Assembly: GCA_910580185.1 (NCBI GenBank)
Contig: CAJTWC010000005.1
Location: forward strand, 42,008-106,007
Source: an uncultured Bacilli bacterium
GTDB taxonomy: Bacteria; Bacillota_I; Bacilli_A; RF39; UBA660
Length of the DNA stretch: 64,000 nucleotides
Direction of reading: 5' to 3'
The first letter of the stretch is position 1. Each line of letters starts with the position of its first letter. Of the stretch, positions 42,884-51,611 are shown one piece after another. Position numbers and translations under genes: made by a program. The notes under the pieces are model-generated. The model was given only the letters and a program-made list of their open reading frames with translations, was not told the origin of the DNA and made no database searches.

Positions 42884-42937
42884 AAATCAATTAAGGTAAC
42901 AAACTTTAATAAAACTTTTTTAAAAAATTTATAAAAA

Positions 42938-43034
42938 AAGGTTGACTTTTAACCTCATTTCCATTAGTATAAATGGCACCAGCTGAAGGAAACGGAAGCT
43001 GGCGCTAGTATCACAACTAGCCAACCCCTTTTTA
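42938..43034. ncRNA. Multi-stem structured element, unassigned
   Basis: Read on the plus strand: outer stem AAGGTTG/CAACCCCTT; inner hairpins GGTT/AACC, CCATT/AATGG, CCAGCT/AGCTGG (12-base loop) and GCTAGT/ACTAGC. U-runs flank both sides. It lies between divergent genes, where no terminator is needed, so it is likely part of an RNA gene or of a leader. I could not match it to T-box, SRP RNA, 6S RNA or a known riboswitch. Confidence 0.45.
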
Positions 43035-43042
43035 TTCTTTTT

Positions 43043-43079
43043 GAGATTGCATGGGAAACCGTGTGATCTCCTTTTTTTT
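43043..43079 (+). terminator. Strong plus-strand terminator with GAAA tetraloop
   Basis: GAGATTGCATGG-GAAA-CCGTGTGATCTC forms a 12-bp RNA stem with three or four G-U pairs, followed by CTTTTTTTT. It points toward the ger operon and must end a plus-strand transcript arising upstream, in the structured element. Confidence 0.8.
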
Positions 43080-43080
43080 G

Positions 43081-43110
43081 GAATTTTTTTCTTATTTATG
43101 GTTAATACTA
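43081..43110 (+). promoter_or_regulatory. Possible forespore (sigma-G-like) promoter of the ger operon
   Basis: GAATT (43081-43085), 18 bases, AATACTA (43104-43110), compared with the sigma-G consensus GnATR and CATnnTA. It sits where a gerA promoter is expected, 20 bases before the start. The match is partial. Confidence 0.3.
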
Positions 43111-43129
43111 TTAAAAAAAGAGGGATAAT

Positions 43130-44578
43130 ATGACAATAGGAAAAGACAGAAAAAAAATTATTAAAGAAATGAAAAAGAAAACTGGCCAGGCTCCAGATGT
43201 TACATATAAAGATTTTCCAATTGGAAAAAAAATGATTACCTTTGTTTATGCCAACAGCGTAAGTGATGCATCAAGCATAAATGATTTTATTTTAAGAAGA
43301 CTAGATGAAGAAGGAAACGAATTAAAAGAAAAAGATATCTTTAACTACGTTAAAAATTACGTTCCAAATAACTCATCAAAAGAAATAACAACATTAGAAG
43401 ATGCCTTATATTATCTTTTTAACGGATTTACCCTTGTCTTATTTGATGACGAAAACAAAATAATAGTTTTTGAAAACAAAGCCAACAGAAATAGTAGCAT
43501 ACAAAAGAGTGAAAATGAAAAAAGTCTTAAAGGTCCAACCGATGCCTTTACCGAAAACTATGAAAACAACACGGGAATGATAAGAAGAAGACTTCGTAGT
43601 GAAAACTTATGGTTTAAAGAATACGTTGTTGGTAGAGAAAGCAAAACCAGGGTTGCACTCTTTTACATGAACGGAATATGTGATGAAAAATTGGTTGATG
43701 ACATTTATAAAAAAATAGAAAAAATAGATATAGAATACGTTGGTAACGCAAACTATATCCTTGATGCAATAAGTAATCCTAACCGTGCAATATTTCCAAC
43801 TAACCTTGCAACCGAAAGGCCTGACTTAGTAAGTCAAATGCTTCTTCAAGGAAGGGTTTGCCTAATGGTTGAAAACTCAAACGAAGTAATAATCTTACCT
43901 TGCACGTTCATTGACTTTTTTAAAAATCCTGATGATTATTACGAAAAAGGATTAAACGTCTTCGGAAGTAGAGTTGTTAGAATAATCGCAATGATCCTTG
44001 CCCTACTTACCCCTGCGATTTACATTTCTCTTATGGCGTATAACCTAGAAGCCATACCAAGTGGTCTTCTAATTAACTTTTCAATTCAAAGAGACGGCGT
44101 TCCCTTTTCTACCGTGTTTGAAATACTGGTCATGAGTTTCATGTTTCAAATCTTAAGAGAAAGTGACATGCGTTTTCCTGGTAAAGGAGGAAGCTCAATA
44201 TCAATTGTTGGTGCTTTAGTACTTGGTCAGGCAGCGGTTGAAGCAGGAATAGTATCTCCTATTACCATCATAATAGTTGGTATTGCATCAGTTGCATCAC
44301 TTGCCTTTTCATCAATTGAGCTTATCAACTCGATTAGGTGGTGGCAATTAATATTAATCTTGCTTGCTTCTTTATTCGGATTTATCGGTGTTATGTTTGG
44401 AGTCATCATAATGATTACCGTACTAGTAAGTCAAAGGTCATGTGGTAAGCCTTATCTAGCTCCATTTGAACCATTTAACAAGAAGGATCAGATTGATGCA
44501 ATCCTAGTAAAAAAGGAAGCTAAACTGCACCCTAATAACATATATAACAAGGAGGACGAAGATGAAGAACGTTTTTAA
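43130..44578 (+). CDS. gerA: Spore germination protein GerA subunit
   Basis: 482 residues, the A subunit of a GerA-family nutrient receptor in the spore inner membrane. A soluble N-terminal domain of about 240 residues (KTRVALFYMNGICDEKLVDD, YILDAISNPNRAIFPTNLAT, ERPDLVSQMLLQGRVCLMVE) is followed by the membrane part (FGSRVVRIIAMILALLTPAI, VPFSTVFEILVMSFMFQILR, GGSSISIVGALVLGQAAVEA). These are family signatures. ATG follows GAGGG. First gene of a gerA-gerC-gerB operon. Confidence 0.94.
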   Translation: MTIGKDRKKIIKEMKKKTGQAPDVTYKDFPIGKKMITFVYANSVSDASSINDFILRRLDEEGNELKEKDIFNYVKNYVPNNSSKEITTLEDALYYLFNGFTLVLFDDENKIIVFENKANRNSSIQKSENEKSLKGPTDAFTENYENNTGMIRRRLRSENLWFKEYVVGRESKTRVALFYMNGICDEKLVDDIYKKIEKIDIEYVGNANYILDAISNPNRAIFPTNLATERPDLVSQMLLQGRVCLMVENSNEVIILPCTFIDFFKNPDDYYEKGLNVFGSRVVRIIAMILALLTPAIYISLMAYNLEAIPSGLLINFSIQRDGVPFSTVFEILVMSFMFQILRESDMRFPGKGGSSISIVGALVLGQAAVEAGIVSPITIIIVGIASVASLAFSSIELINSIRWWQLILILLASLFGFIGVMFGVIIMITVLVSQRSCGKPYLAPFEPFNKKDQIDAILVKKEAKLHPNNIYNKEDEDEERF

Positions 44579-45764
44579 AACATTAATCCTATTAATTACT
44601 TTATTTTCTCTTTCTGGTTGTTTTAATTATAAGGAAATTAACGAATACGCAATCGTATCAGGAATCTCAATTGATAAAAAAGAAGATGATCCTTCAAAGT
44701 ACGAAGTTGGAATACAAATAATGAATGCTAAAAAAGATGAGGAATCAGATAACAGTTTAATTACCATTTATAAATCAGATGGTGATACAATCTACGAAGC
44801 CTTTGAAAAGATAATGCTTGATTCCCCTAAAGAACTATACTTAGGTCATAACGAGGTTGTGGTTATTTCAGAAGATTTATTAAAGGAAAAGAATCCGCTT
44901 AATTATTTAGACTATTTTTTAAGGGACTCACAGGTTGAAAAAGACTCCCTTGTCATGGTCGCTAAAGATGATAAAGCATATGACGTATTAAAAATAATTA
45001 CCCCACTTGAAACCATTCCGTCTAGGAACTTAAAATCCACCCTTTCCATTGCAGATAACTTTAGTGGCTCTTTAACGCTTGTTACGATTGATGAGTTTAT
45101 CTCGGATTTATCACTCGAAGGAGAAGAAGCAATCATTCCTTCCATCATGATCAAAGGAGATGTTAAAGATGGAGAAAAAATGGAAAACATCTCGGAAAGT
45201 GATCCTAAAGCAAAACTAAAATTCGGAACGCTTGGATACTTTAAAAATGGTAAATTTAAAGGATACTTAACTAGTGATGAATCAACCGGCTATAACTTTT
45301 TAGCAGGAGAACCTAACCAAACTTACGTAAACGTTAAATGCAGCAATAAAAACTACGCTAGCATAAGGGTTACTGATTCAAAAATAAAAGAAGACTTATC
45401 CTTTAAAGATAAAAAACCACTTGTTAGTATAAACGTAAAAGTTAACGCAGACTTACTTGAGTATAACTGTGATGCGGACTTTATCAAAAGTGAAAAATAC
45501 ATAAAAGAATTAGAAAAAAAAGCTGCTTCTAAAATAAAAAGCCTAATGAATAAAGCAACCAATAAACTTTACAAAGAGGAAAAATCTGACGTTTTAAAGT
45601 ATGGTTCTAAGTTCTATGGTAAGAAGTATAAAGAAATGAAAGAATTAGGATATAAAAAGTCCGAAATAGTAAATGATGTTTCATTTAACCTTAAAACCGA
45701 AGTTAACATTAACTCTACTAACCTATCAATTAAATCCGTAAGGGAGGGCATTAATCATGAATGA
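44562..45764 (+). CDS. gerC: Spore germination lipoprotein Ger(x)C
   Basis: 400 residues with a lipoprotein signal: LILLITLFSLSGCFNYKEIN, where the Cys would be lipidated. Then EYAIVSGISIDKKEDDPSKY, DTIYEAFEKIMLDSPKELYL and GHNEVVVISEDLLKEKNPLN, as in GerAC-type subunits, and a C-terminal domain with KYGSKFYGKKYKEMKELGYK. It completes the germinant receptor. It overlaps gerA by 17 bases and starts after AAGGAGG. Confidence 0.92.
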   Translation: MKNVFKTLILLITLFSLSGCFNYKEINEYAIVSGISIDKKEDDPSKYEVGIQIMNAKKDEESDNSLITIYKSDGDTIYEAFEKIMLDSPKELYLGHNEVVVISEDLLKEKNPLNYLDYFLRDSQVEKDSLVMVAKDDKAYDVLKIITPLETIPSRNLKSTLSIADNFSGSLTLVTIDEFISDLSLEGEEAIIPSIMIKGDVKDGEKMENISESDPKAKLKFGTLGYFKNGKFKGYLTSDESTGYNFLAGEPNQTYVNVKCSNKNYASIRVTDSKIKEDLSFKDKKPLVSINVKVNADLLEYNCDADFIKSEKYIKELEKKAASKIKSLMNKATNKLYKEEKSDVLKYGSKFYGKKYKEMKELGYKKSEIVNDVSFNLKTEVNINSTNLSIKSVREGINHE

Positions 45765-46857
45765 TAAAGTATCAAAAATTCAAATAGGAATGTTTTTATC
45801 TCTTATATGTTGTAGCTTGTTTTTAGGAATTAGCGATATTATTATTCTTAGAAAATCAGGAAACGAAGTTTTAATATCAATGCTACTTGGTGTGGTTTTA
45901 GGGTTAATACCAGTTTTAATGTATTTAAAAATTAATTCAAGTATGCCTAGTCTTAACATATATGAAAAAAACATTAAGTTATTTGGTAAGGTTTTAGGTA
46001 ATATTTTAAACGTACTAATAATCTTAATATACATGATTATGCTAACGATGGCGATAAGGGCAATCGTGATATTCGTAACAAGTAAATATCTTAGGGATAC
46101 ACCGTTTAGTTTGGTTGGATTACTTGTTATAACAACATGTTTAATAATTTGTTTCAAAGGACTTGAAACACTTGCTAGAACGGCCCAAATCGCCTTTTTC
46201 TCAAGTATTGTGTTTATGATTGTAATAGAAGCTTTTTTAGCTAAATATATTGAAATTGGAAACATATTACCAATTGTTAGTAACGCTAACTTCTTTAGCA
46301 TTTTAGATGGAGCACTTTACTTTGCAGCATCATGCGCACTTCTTACCATGCTACTACTTACAATTAGTAAATCAAAGATTAAAAAACCAGAAAAGTATAA
46401 TAGAACCATAATTTTATTTTATTTATATACAGCTTTATCGCTTACCTTCGTAATGTTTTTTATCGTATCTTGTTTTGGGTATGAAATGGCGGCATTATTT
46501 AGGTATCCAGAGTACATCTTACTTAAGAAAATAGGAATATCATCTTCTGAACTTCACTTAGAAAACTTGCTTGCTTTTAGATGGGTGTTTTACATGATAG
46601 CACTTGCTAACATATCTACGTTTGGAATAATACATGGTGTTAAAAACTTTAGTCAAAAAATAAAACTAAATAAAGTAATAGTTATTATAATATCAATAAT
46701 TTGTATATTTGCAGGTAAATTCTTATTTGGTAATATTCCTCATTCAATAATAACGGTTAAGAATCTTTACATGCCACTTATTGCTCTTCCAATGTTTGTT
46801 ATATTATTAATTTTATTTATAAGATGTTTGTTTTTAAAAAAGGAATCTGTAAAATGA
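45757..46857 (+). CDS. gerB: Spore germination permease GerB
   Basis: 366 residues with about ten membrane helices, an APC-superfamily-like protein that forms the ligand-binding subunit of the receptor. The N-terminus reads VSKIQIGMFLSLICCSLFLG; AVIFVTSKYLRDTPFSLVGL-like VIFVTSKYLRDTPFSLVGLL and LAFRWVFYMIALANISTFGI are typical. It overlaps gerC by 8 bases after GGAGGG. With three subunits in order A-C-B the receptor is complete. Confidence 0.92.
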   Translation: MNDKVSKIQIGMFLSLICCSLFLGISDIIILRKSGNEVLISMLLGVVLGLIPVLMYLKINSSMPSLNIYEKNIKLFGKVLGNILNVLIILIYMIMLTMAIRAIVIFVTSKYLRDTPFSLVGLLVITTCLIICFKGLETLARTAQIAFFSSIVFMIVIEAFLAKYIEIGNILPIVSNANFFSILDGALYFAASCALLTMLLLTISKSKIKKPEKYNRTIILFYLYTALSLTFVMFFIVSCFGYEMAALFRYPEYILLKKIGISSSELHLENLLAFRWVFYMIALANISTFGIIHGVKNFSQKIKLNKVIVIIISIICIFAGKFLFGNIPHSIITVKNLYMPLIALPMFVILLILFIRCLFLKKESVK

Positions 46858-46866
46858 TTCCTTTTT
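46836..46866. terminator. Bidirectional terminator after the ger operon
   Basis: AAAAAGGAATC/GATTCCTTTTT, an 11-bp stem with an 8-base loop, overlaps the gerB stop and ends 2 bases before the stop of the convergent gene. Confidence 0.8.
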
Positions 46867-46867
46867 C

Positions 46868-47284
46868 TTATGCGTATTTTTCTATCTTACCGCATCCTAT
46901 TTTTCGATTGTTACTTTTTATAACAACTAACTTTCCTTCTATTTCATAGTATTTAAACCTGGTTGTGTAAAATTTCATATAGGCATATCCATTGTTAGAA
47001 AAAAGTGGTGGCATATCACCTGATTGAAATGGATAGATGCTATTAGTTGGGTTATAAATACTTGTTATGCCACTAAAACTGCCACTTTGGTTTATCATGC
47101 AACCACTACCGTTATTAATCTCTATTTGGTATAATCCGTAGTTATTATAACCAGGAAGCCCTGATATTTCTACTTCTACCATCGTACCGTCTTTATATGG
47201 TTTAAAAGATGCTATCCCACTTAGGTTGGGAGCTAATATATCACCAGATATGTTCGCTACTGAATAACTATTTTCATCGTTCAT
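46868..47284 (-). CDS. Cu/Zn superoxide dismutase-like protein lacking metal ligands
   Basis: 138 residues that follow the Cu/Zn SOD-like fold of Firmicutes: GIASFKPYKDGTMVEVEISG, GLYQIEINNGSGC, SIYNPTNSIYPFQSGDMPPL, FSNNGYAYMKFYTTRFKYYE, IEGKLVVIKSN, KIGCGKIEKY. The positions where relatives have the metal histidines (GFHIH, HYNP, HPYHAGD, the late IIHxH) are here Y/I, Y, Y/Q and K/S. Both disulfide cysteines appear kept. There is no signal peptide. It is likely a non-enzymatic derivative; function unknown. Identification is from recalled family patterns. Confidence 0.65.
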   Translation of the reverse strand: MNDENSYSVANISGDILAPNLSGIASFKPYKDGTMVEVEISGLPGYNNYGLYQIEINNGSGCMINQSGSFSGITSIYNPTNSIYPFQSGDMPPLFSNNGYAYMKFYTTRFKYYEIEGKLVVIKSNNRKIGCGKIEKYA

Positions 47285-47310
47285 TTAAAATCACCTAGTT
47301 TATTATATGA

Positions 47311-47334
47311 AAAAAAGGTATCATGATACCTTTT
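47311..47334 (-). terminator. Terminator inside the stop of the 2H gene
   Basis: The perfect palindrome AAAAGGTATCATGATACCTTTT, with TTTTTTT after it on the minus strand, places the TGA stop codon in its loop. Confidence 0.78.
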
Positions 47335-47752
47335 CAAATGTTATATATCTAGACGTTTTATCTTCTGGCACTTCTTCTATAAGATAACCAAACCTTCCTG
47401 TTATCTCTATAGGTTCATCTAACGTTTTAAAATCCAAATCTCTGGTATACCTATTTTTAGAATTTTCTGCTATAGATAAGGTCATATGAGGAATTATTGG
47501 TATTTCTTTTCCATCCTTTTCATACCTATGCAAATAATATTTTTTTATTTCATCTGGAATTTCTATTAATACCCCACTATTTTTACCATTATTTTCAATA
47601 CCAACTATTTTTAAAGTATATTTCCTTCCTACTACATCATTTATTCTTTCATCTTTGTTTGGCAAATACCTAAAAGTAACATGAAAGTCATTAGATATTA
47701 TTTTTTTCGAAATATCATCAAAAAAAATTCCATAGTATAATATTCTGCTCAT
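47321..47752 (-). CDS. 2H phosphoesterase-like protein
   Basis: 143 residues with two H-x-T/S-like motifs in the right places: HVTFRY near 24 and PHMTLS near 90, the signature of 2H (2'-5' RNA ligase/LigT-like) phosphoesterases. These act on 2'-5' linkages or cyclic phosphates of RNA and nucleotides. The rest is strand-rich (KYTLKIVGIENNGKNSGVLI). The ribosome site is far from the chosen ATG, so the start is not certain. Confidence 0.65.
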   Translation of the reverse strand: MSRILYYGIFFDDISKKIISNDFHVTFRYLPNKDERINDVVGRKYTLKIVGIENNGKNSGVLIEIPDEIKKYYLHRYEKDGKEIPIIPHMTLSIAENSKNRYTRDLDFKTLDEPIEITGRFGYLIEEVPEDKTSRYITFEKVS

Positions 47753-47775
47753 TACATTTATTATTACCTTTCTTT

Positions 47776-48615
47776 TTATTTTCTCTTATCCTCTTTGATT
47801 TCAGAATCTTTAAAAAGAACTATTGTCTCATCAACTACTTTTCCAAGTTTATTTTGCAAACTAAGTTTTTGATCTTTTTTTAAGTAATCTATATAATATA
47901 AATTTCTTACAAAATCTTTTAAAGTTATCTTATTACTACCATTAATTAAAATATCCGCAAAAGTAAATTTAACTAATTGCAATAATGTATTATAATATTC
48001 TTCCTTTTTAACATATTCATATATCATATCAACAAGTGTGTCCCACTGTTTATTTGTTAATTTAAATGGTGGTAACTTATAAATTTCATAATAAGAATCA
48101 ATTACTTTTACAATATTTAATATAGATTCTTCTTTATTATAAAAAGAAGAATCTACTAAGGAAATATTAGTTGTTTTATCAGTATAAAAATGAGTATTTT
48201 CTTCTTTAAATTTTTTATATGAATCCGTATAATAAGAATCAGAATCAGTAAATTCCTTATTTTGCTTTTTAGAATAATCCATTAAAAAATCATCATCCAT
48301 CTCATTAGAAAATGCTATATTATACTTTTTATTAATTAATTTTTTTTCCTCTTTATAATCAATGATTTTTAAAGTACCTGAACCACCAATGAAAGTAGAT
48401 AAACCAACGCATATAAAAACCGGATTCTTAGTTATGTTAGTTACTACCACGCCACCTATAAACACCAGTAGTAAACCACTAAAAATCATTAATTTTTTCT
48501 TTATTATTTTTCTTATTATTTTTCGTTTTTCATCAAATGCATCAATATATTTTTTTATTCCAGTTAGCTTGATTTCTTGGTCTAGCTCTCCAGATGATTC
48601 TTTATATATTTTCAT
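47776..48615 (-). CDS. Membrane protein with two helices, unknown
   Basis: 279 residues. Two helices near the N-terminus (LMIFSGLLLVFIGGVVVTNI and PVFICVGLSTFIGGSGTLKI) form a hairpin. A cytoplasmic helical domain follows (YYEIYKLPPFKLTNKQWDTL, EEYYNTLLQLVKFTFADILI). ATG follows TTAGGAGC. It starts 8 bases before the end of the nucleoside hydrolase region and is likely co-transcribed with it. The family is not recognised. Confidence 0.6.
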   Translation of the reverse strand: MKIYKESSGELDQEIKLTGIKKYIDAFDEKRKIIRKIIKKKLMIFSGLLLVFIGGVVVTNITKNPVFICVGLSTFIGGSGTLKIIDYKEEKKLINKKYNIAFSNEMDDDFLMDYSKKQNKEFTDSDSYYTDSYKKFKEENTHFYTDKTTNISLVDSSFYNKEESILNIVKVIDSYYEIYKLPPFKLTNKQWDTLVDMIYEYVKKEEYYNTLLQLVKFTFADILINGSNKITLKDFVRNLYYIDYLKKDQKLSLQNKLGKVVDETIVLFKDSEIKEDKRK

Positions 48616-48623
48616 ATATGCTC

Positions 48624-49523
48624 CTAATTAAACGTATCTTTAAATAACTTAGTAAACTTCTTTAAATTAATTTCTGTTGCAACCTTTATGTTACTTTCAT
48701 TGGTTAATGCAACATAACATTCACCTTTTTTATTACCACGGTCTATTACTTTAACGCTGCAAGGTTCAAAATTTAGAATACCAGAATCTATTACACTAGC
48801 GATTGTTGCTGGATCTGGATTAACAAGTCCATCATCTTTATACTTACCACCACTAAAGTCCATATATTTATGTGCAATAAGCCCAACAAACCTTGATACT
48901 ACATCACTTGATTCTCTTAAATTTAAAACATAATCTCTATCAATATGAGCTGCAATACCTATTTCATGCGTAATTAGTTTTATATCCTCAAAAGGTGATG
49001 ATAAAACAAGTTTTGCAGAAGTTGGACTTGCATTTACATTAAATTCCATATAAGGAGTTTCATCTTCTGGATTATAAGTTGTACCCATTATAAGTACATG
49101 TTTTAATCGTTTAACTACATTTTTATCTTTTTTAATCGCATTTGCTAAATTAATAAGAGACCCAAAACAAACAAGAGTTAAATCATCCTTATATTTCTTT
49201 GATGCCTTTATAATAAAATCTTCTGCACGCATCTTTTCATATTTTTTCTTACTAATATCAGGAAAAACATAATATCCCAATCCATCAATTCCATGAGCAT
49301 ATTCAGCGGTTTCATGTTTAATTTCCTTTTCGGGTTCACCTTTATACATCTTTATGTTAGTACCTAAAATTTCCTGTACTACTTTTAAATTTTTTTCTGA
49401 CTTTACTTGTGGTATATTTCCACTCGCTAATGTAAAACCAATAACATCCAAATTATTCTTTATAGCCATAGCAATTGCTATTGAATCATCTACACCAGGA
49501 TCTGTATCTATTATATATTTCAT
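48624..49523 (-). CDS. Inosine/uridine-preferring nucleoside hydrolase
   Basis: 299 residues. The calcium and ribose-binding motif KYIIDTDPGVDDSIAIAMAI opens the protein; LTLVCFGSLINLANAIKKDK, HVLIMGTTYNPEDETPYMEF, NVNASPTSAKLVLSSPFEDI and LVNPDPATIASVID follow the family. It hydrolyses ribonucleosides to base and ribose in salvage. ATG at 49521-49523, 6 bases after GGAGGT; an ATG two codons earlier abuts that site. Confidence 0.9.
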   Translation of the reverse strand: MKYIIDTDPGVDDSIAIAMAIKNNLDVIGFTLASGNIPQVKSEKNLKVVQEILGTNIKMYKGEPEKEIKHETAEYAHGIDGLGYYVFPDISKKKYEKMRAEDFIIKASKKYKDDLTLVCFGSLINLANAIKKDKNVVKRLKHVLIMGTTYNPEDETPYMEFNVNASPTSAKLVLSSPFEDIKLITHEIGIAAHIDRDYVLNLRESSDVVSRFVGLIAHKYMDFSGGKYKDDGLVNPDPATIASVIDSGILNFEPCSVKVIDRGNKKGECYVALTNESNIKVATEINLKKFTKLFKDTFN

Positions 49524-49664
49524 AAACATACCTCCAATATATTATATATTATAATATATGTCTCATAAATAATGAAGAGGTTTATAATTAAAGTGTAAAG
49601 TATTATTTTTTGTGTATAAGCCTCACTATTAGTATTAATTTTAAAAAAATTTATATACAAAAAA

Positions 49665-49688
49665 AATAAAGATTATTCAATCTTTATT
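49665..49688 (-). terminator. Terminator of the SDR gene
   Basis: A 10-bp stem AATAAAGATT/AATCTTTATT overlaps the SDR stop codon and is followed by TTTTTTG on the minus strand. Confidence 0.78.
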
Positions 49689-50419
49689 CCTCCATCTACT
49701 CTTATTGTTTCTCCTGTAATATATCTTGACTTATCAGATGCTAAAAAAAGTACTACGTCTGCTATTTCTTCAGGTTCAGCAAACCTTTTTAAAAGAATTT
49801 TATTTTTCTCTTTTCTTAAATAATCTTTTGATAAATCATTATTCATTTCAGTATCTATCCAGCTAGGTGCAATAGCATTAACATTAACGTATGGTGCAAA
49901 TTCTATAGCTAGGTTTTTTGTCAAATTAATTATCGCAGCTTTTGAAGCATCATAATCCACACTATAAGTATAAGTTGTATCTATACCATTAGTTGATAAT
50001 ATATTGATTATTTTACCATACCTATTTTCTTTCATATATTTTCCTGCATACTTAGAAGTTAAGAAAACCCCTATTAAATTAGTATCCAAAGTATCTTTCC
50101 AATCTACTACCTTTCTATCTTCAAAATCAGCATCTATTGCAATACCTGCATTATTAACGAGTACATCTATTTTTCCATATTTATCAATTATCTTTGCTAT
50201 CATATCTTTAACTTGGTCTTCTTTTGACACATCAGCTTTTATACACATTACATCAACAGCATAAGTTTGTAAAATGTCTTTTAATGTTTCTGCTTCCTTT
50301 TCACTTTTTTTATAATTAATAATTACGTTAGCACCTTCTTTAGCAAAAGAAACTGCTATGCTTCTTCCAATACCACGAGATGACCCGGTTACTAAAACTA
50401 CTTTATCTTTAAATTCCAT
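49673..50419 (-). CDS. Short-chain dehydrogenase/reductase, FabG-like
   Basis: 248 residues. NAD(P)-binding VLVTGSSRGIGRSIAVSFAK, NNAGIAIDADFEDRKVVDWK, INILSTNGID, catalytic YDASKAA (Tyr-x3-Lys), and the C-terminal RYITGETIRVDGGIKIE are classic SDR. NYKKSEKEAETLKDIL after strand 2 suggests NADPH preference. The substrate is not clear; a stand-alone FabG-like gene may not be in fatty acid synthesis. ATG at 50417-50419 follows GGTGATATTG and overlaps the upstream gene by 11 bases. Confidence 0.85.
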   Translation of the reverse strand: MEFKDKVVLVTGSSRGIGRSIAVSFAKEGANVIINYKKSEKEAETLKDILQTYAVDVMCIKADVSKEDQVKDMIAKIIDKYGKIDVLVNNAGIAIDADFEDRKVVDWKDTLDTNLIGVFLTSKYAGKYMKENRYGKIINILSTNGIDTTYTYSVDYDASKAAIINLTKNLAIEFAPYVNVNAIAPSWIDTEMNNDLSKDYLRKEKNKILLKRFAEPEEIADVVLFLASDKSRYITGETIRVDGGIKIE

Positions 50420-51353
50420 CAATATCACCATCCGAATTCAATTTTAATCCATATCTATCTAAGATATAATCAAAGTATTTATTGTATTCTAACACCACGT
50501 TAGTATTACAATTTACAGTTCCAAGTGAATATTCATCATTATAATTATCTTTATAAACACAATCCTCATAAATAAGGATTCCATCTAGTAACTTATCTAA
50601 TAAGTCTGGTTCATTATTCTTTAATTTTTCTTTATTTACATAATACATATTATAATTAGAATTTATATTTTTTAATAAAGATTTAAAAAAGTAATTATTT
50701 TTATATTTATTTAATTCATCTTTTGTACAAATAAATATATCAATCATATTCATCCCATCTTTTATACGCATTATCTTGTCCATTAAATAATTAATCTCTT
50801 TAGATGAATCATTATATACTTTATCATTATAAAAATTAATTTCTTTTTTTATAAAATCTTTTTTACCACTTTTATTCTTGTTAGAAATCCAATTATAGGT
50901 TTCTAAGATGGAATCAAATTTAAACGTCCAATTATTAGGTATATTTTTTATTAAAGTTGTATCAATAACAAGACCGTCTATATTATCATCATTGTTAAGA
51001 AACTTATTTATATAATTTATTATGTTAGAATATATTCCTTTTTTAAATAAATACTCTTTTTGAGTCTCTGTATAATTATCTTCATCGTTAAGTAAATTTG
51101 TTACTACATAATTTACTTTACCATTTGTTTTTATTTTTCTTTTTTCATCACTTATGAATATAACCGGTATACTAATATTATTTAGCTGTTTTTCTATTTC
51201 ATCATTTTTACAATCAATACATATAACAGCTGTTATATCCTTATTTATGTCATTTAAATGACTTTCTAAACAATACTCATATTTTTCTTGATTCATTAAA
51301 TAAATTAACGAATCTAACAAGTTACTTTTATGATTTGCAATAATCATTATCAT
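50409..51353 (-). CDS. Hypothetical protein coupled to the SDR gene
   Basis: 314 residues, Asn/Asp/Lys-rich and cytoplasmic. Alternating strands and helices (ITAVICIDCKNDEIEKQLNN; ISIPVIFISDEKRKIKTNGK; NIDGLVIDTTLIKNIPNNWT; MIDIFICTKDELNKYKNN) suggest a Rossmann-like layout, but no P-loop or cofactor motif is seen. ATG follows GGTGTAAAAT. It is translationally coupled to the downstream SDR. No family recognised. Confidence 0.55.
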   Translation of the reverse strand: MIMIIANHKSNLLDSLIYLMNQEKYEYCLESHLNDINKDITAVICIDCKNDEIEKQLNNISIPVIFISDEKRKIKTNGKVNYVVTNLLNDEDNYTETQKEYLFKKGIYSNIINYINKFLNNDDNIDGLVIDTTLIKNIPNNWTFKFDSILETYNWISNKNKSGKKDFIKKEINFYNDKVYNDSSKEINYLMDKIMRIKDGMNMIDIFICTKDELNKYKNNYFFKSLLKNINSNYNMYYVNKEKLKNNEPDLLDKLLDGILIYEDCVYKDNYNDEYSLGTVNCNTNVVLEYNKYFDYILDRYGLKLNSDGDIDGI

Positions 51354-51473
51354 ATTTTACACCATCCATCTTAATTTTAATTATACTACAAATACTAATA
51401 TTGTTCTAGACGTTAGATTTATTATTTACATAGCAACATCTTACTTAATTTACATAAAATATAATGATAATAC

Positions 51474-51503
51474 TTGATATTTATTTATCAAGTGTGTTAT
51501 AAT
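51474..51503 (+). promoter_or_regulatory. Promoter of the tRNA-Cys/tRNA-Gly unit
   Basis: TTGATA (51474-51479), an 18-base spacer, TATAAT (51498-51503), 23 bases before tRNA-Cys. Confidence 0.75.
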
Positions 51504-51526
51504 TTTACTGCATTACGCAAAGTGAT

Positions 51527-51601
51527 GGGGCTATAGCCAAGTTGGTAAGGCATTGGACTGCAACTCCACGATCGCCGGTTCAAATCCGGCTGGCCCCTCC
51601 A
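51527..51601 (+). tRNA. tRNA-Cys (GCA)
   Basis: A 75-base cloverleaf with encoded CCA. Acceptor GGGGCTA/TGGCCCC (one G-U), anticodon arm GGACTGCAACTCC with anticodon GCA, T arm GCCGGTTCAAATCCGGC, discriminator T as in bacterial tRNA-Cys. Confidence 0.95.
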
Positions 51602-51611
51602 ATTTATTAAT

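Noticed and set aside
42938..43034. T-box, glmS-like ribozyme or SRP RNA
   Set aside because: AGCGCCAG on the minus strand recalls glmS, but none of the following core is present. There is no T-box sequence and no GGAAG tetraloop helix with the SRP internal loops.
45780..46301. Minus-strand 173-codon ORF opposite gerB
   Set aside because: It lies wholly inside the gerB coding region and has no ribosome site or neighbours.
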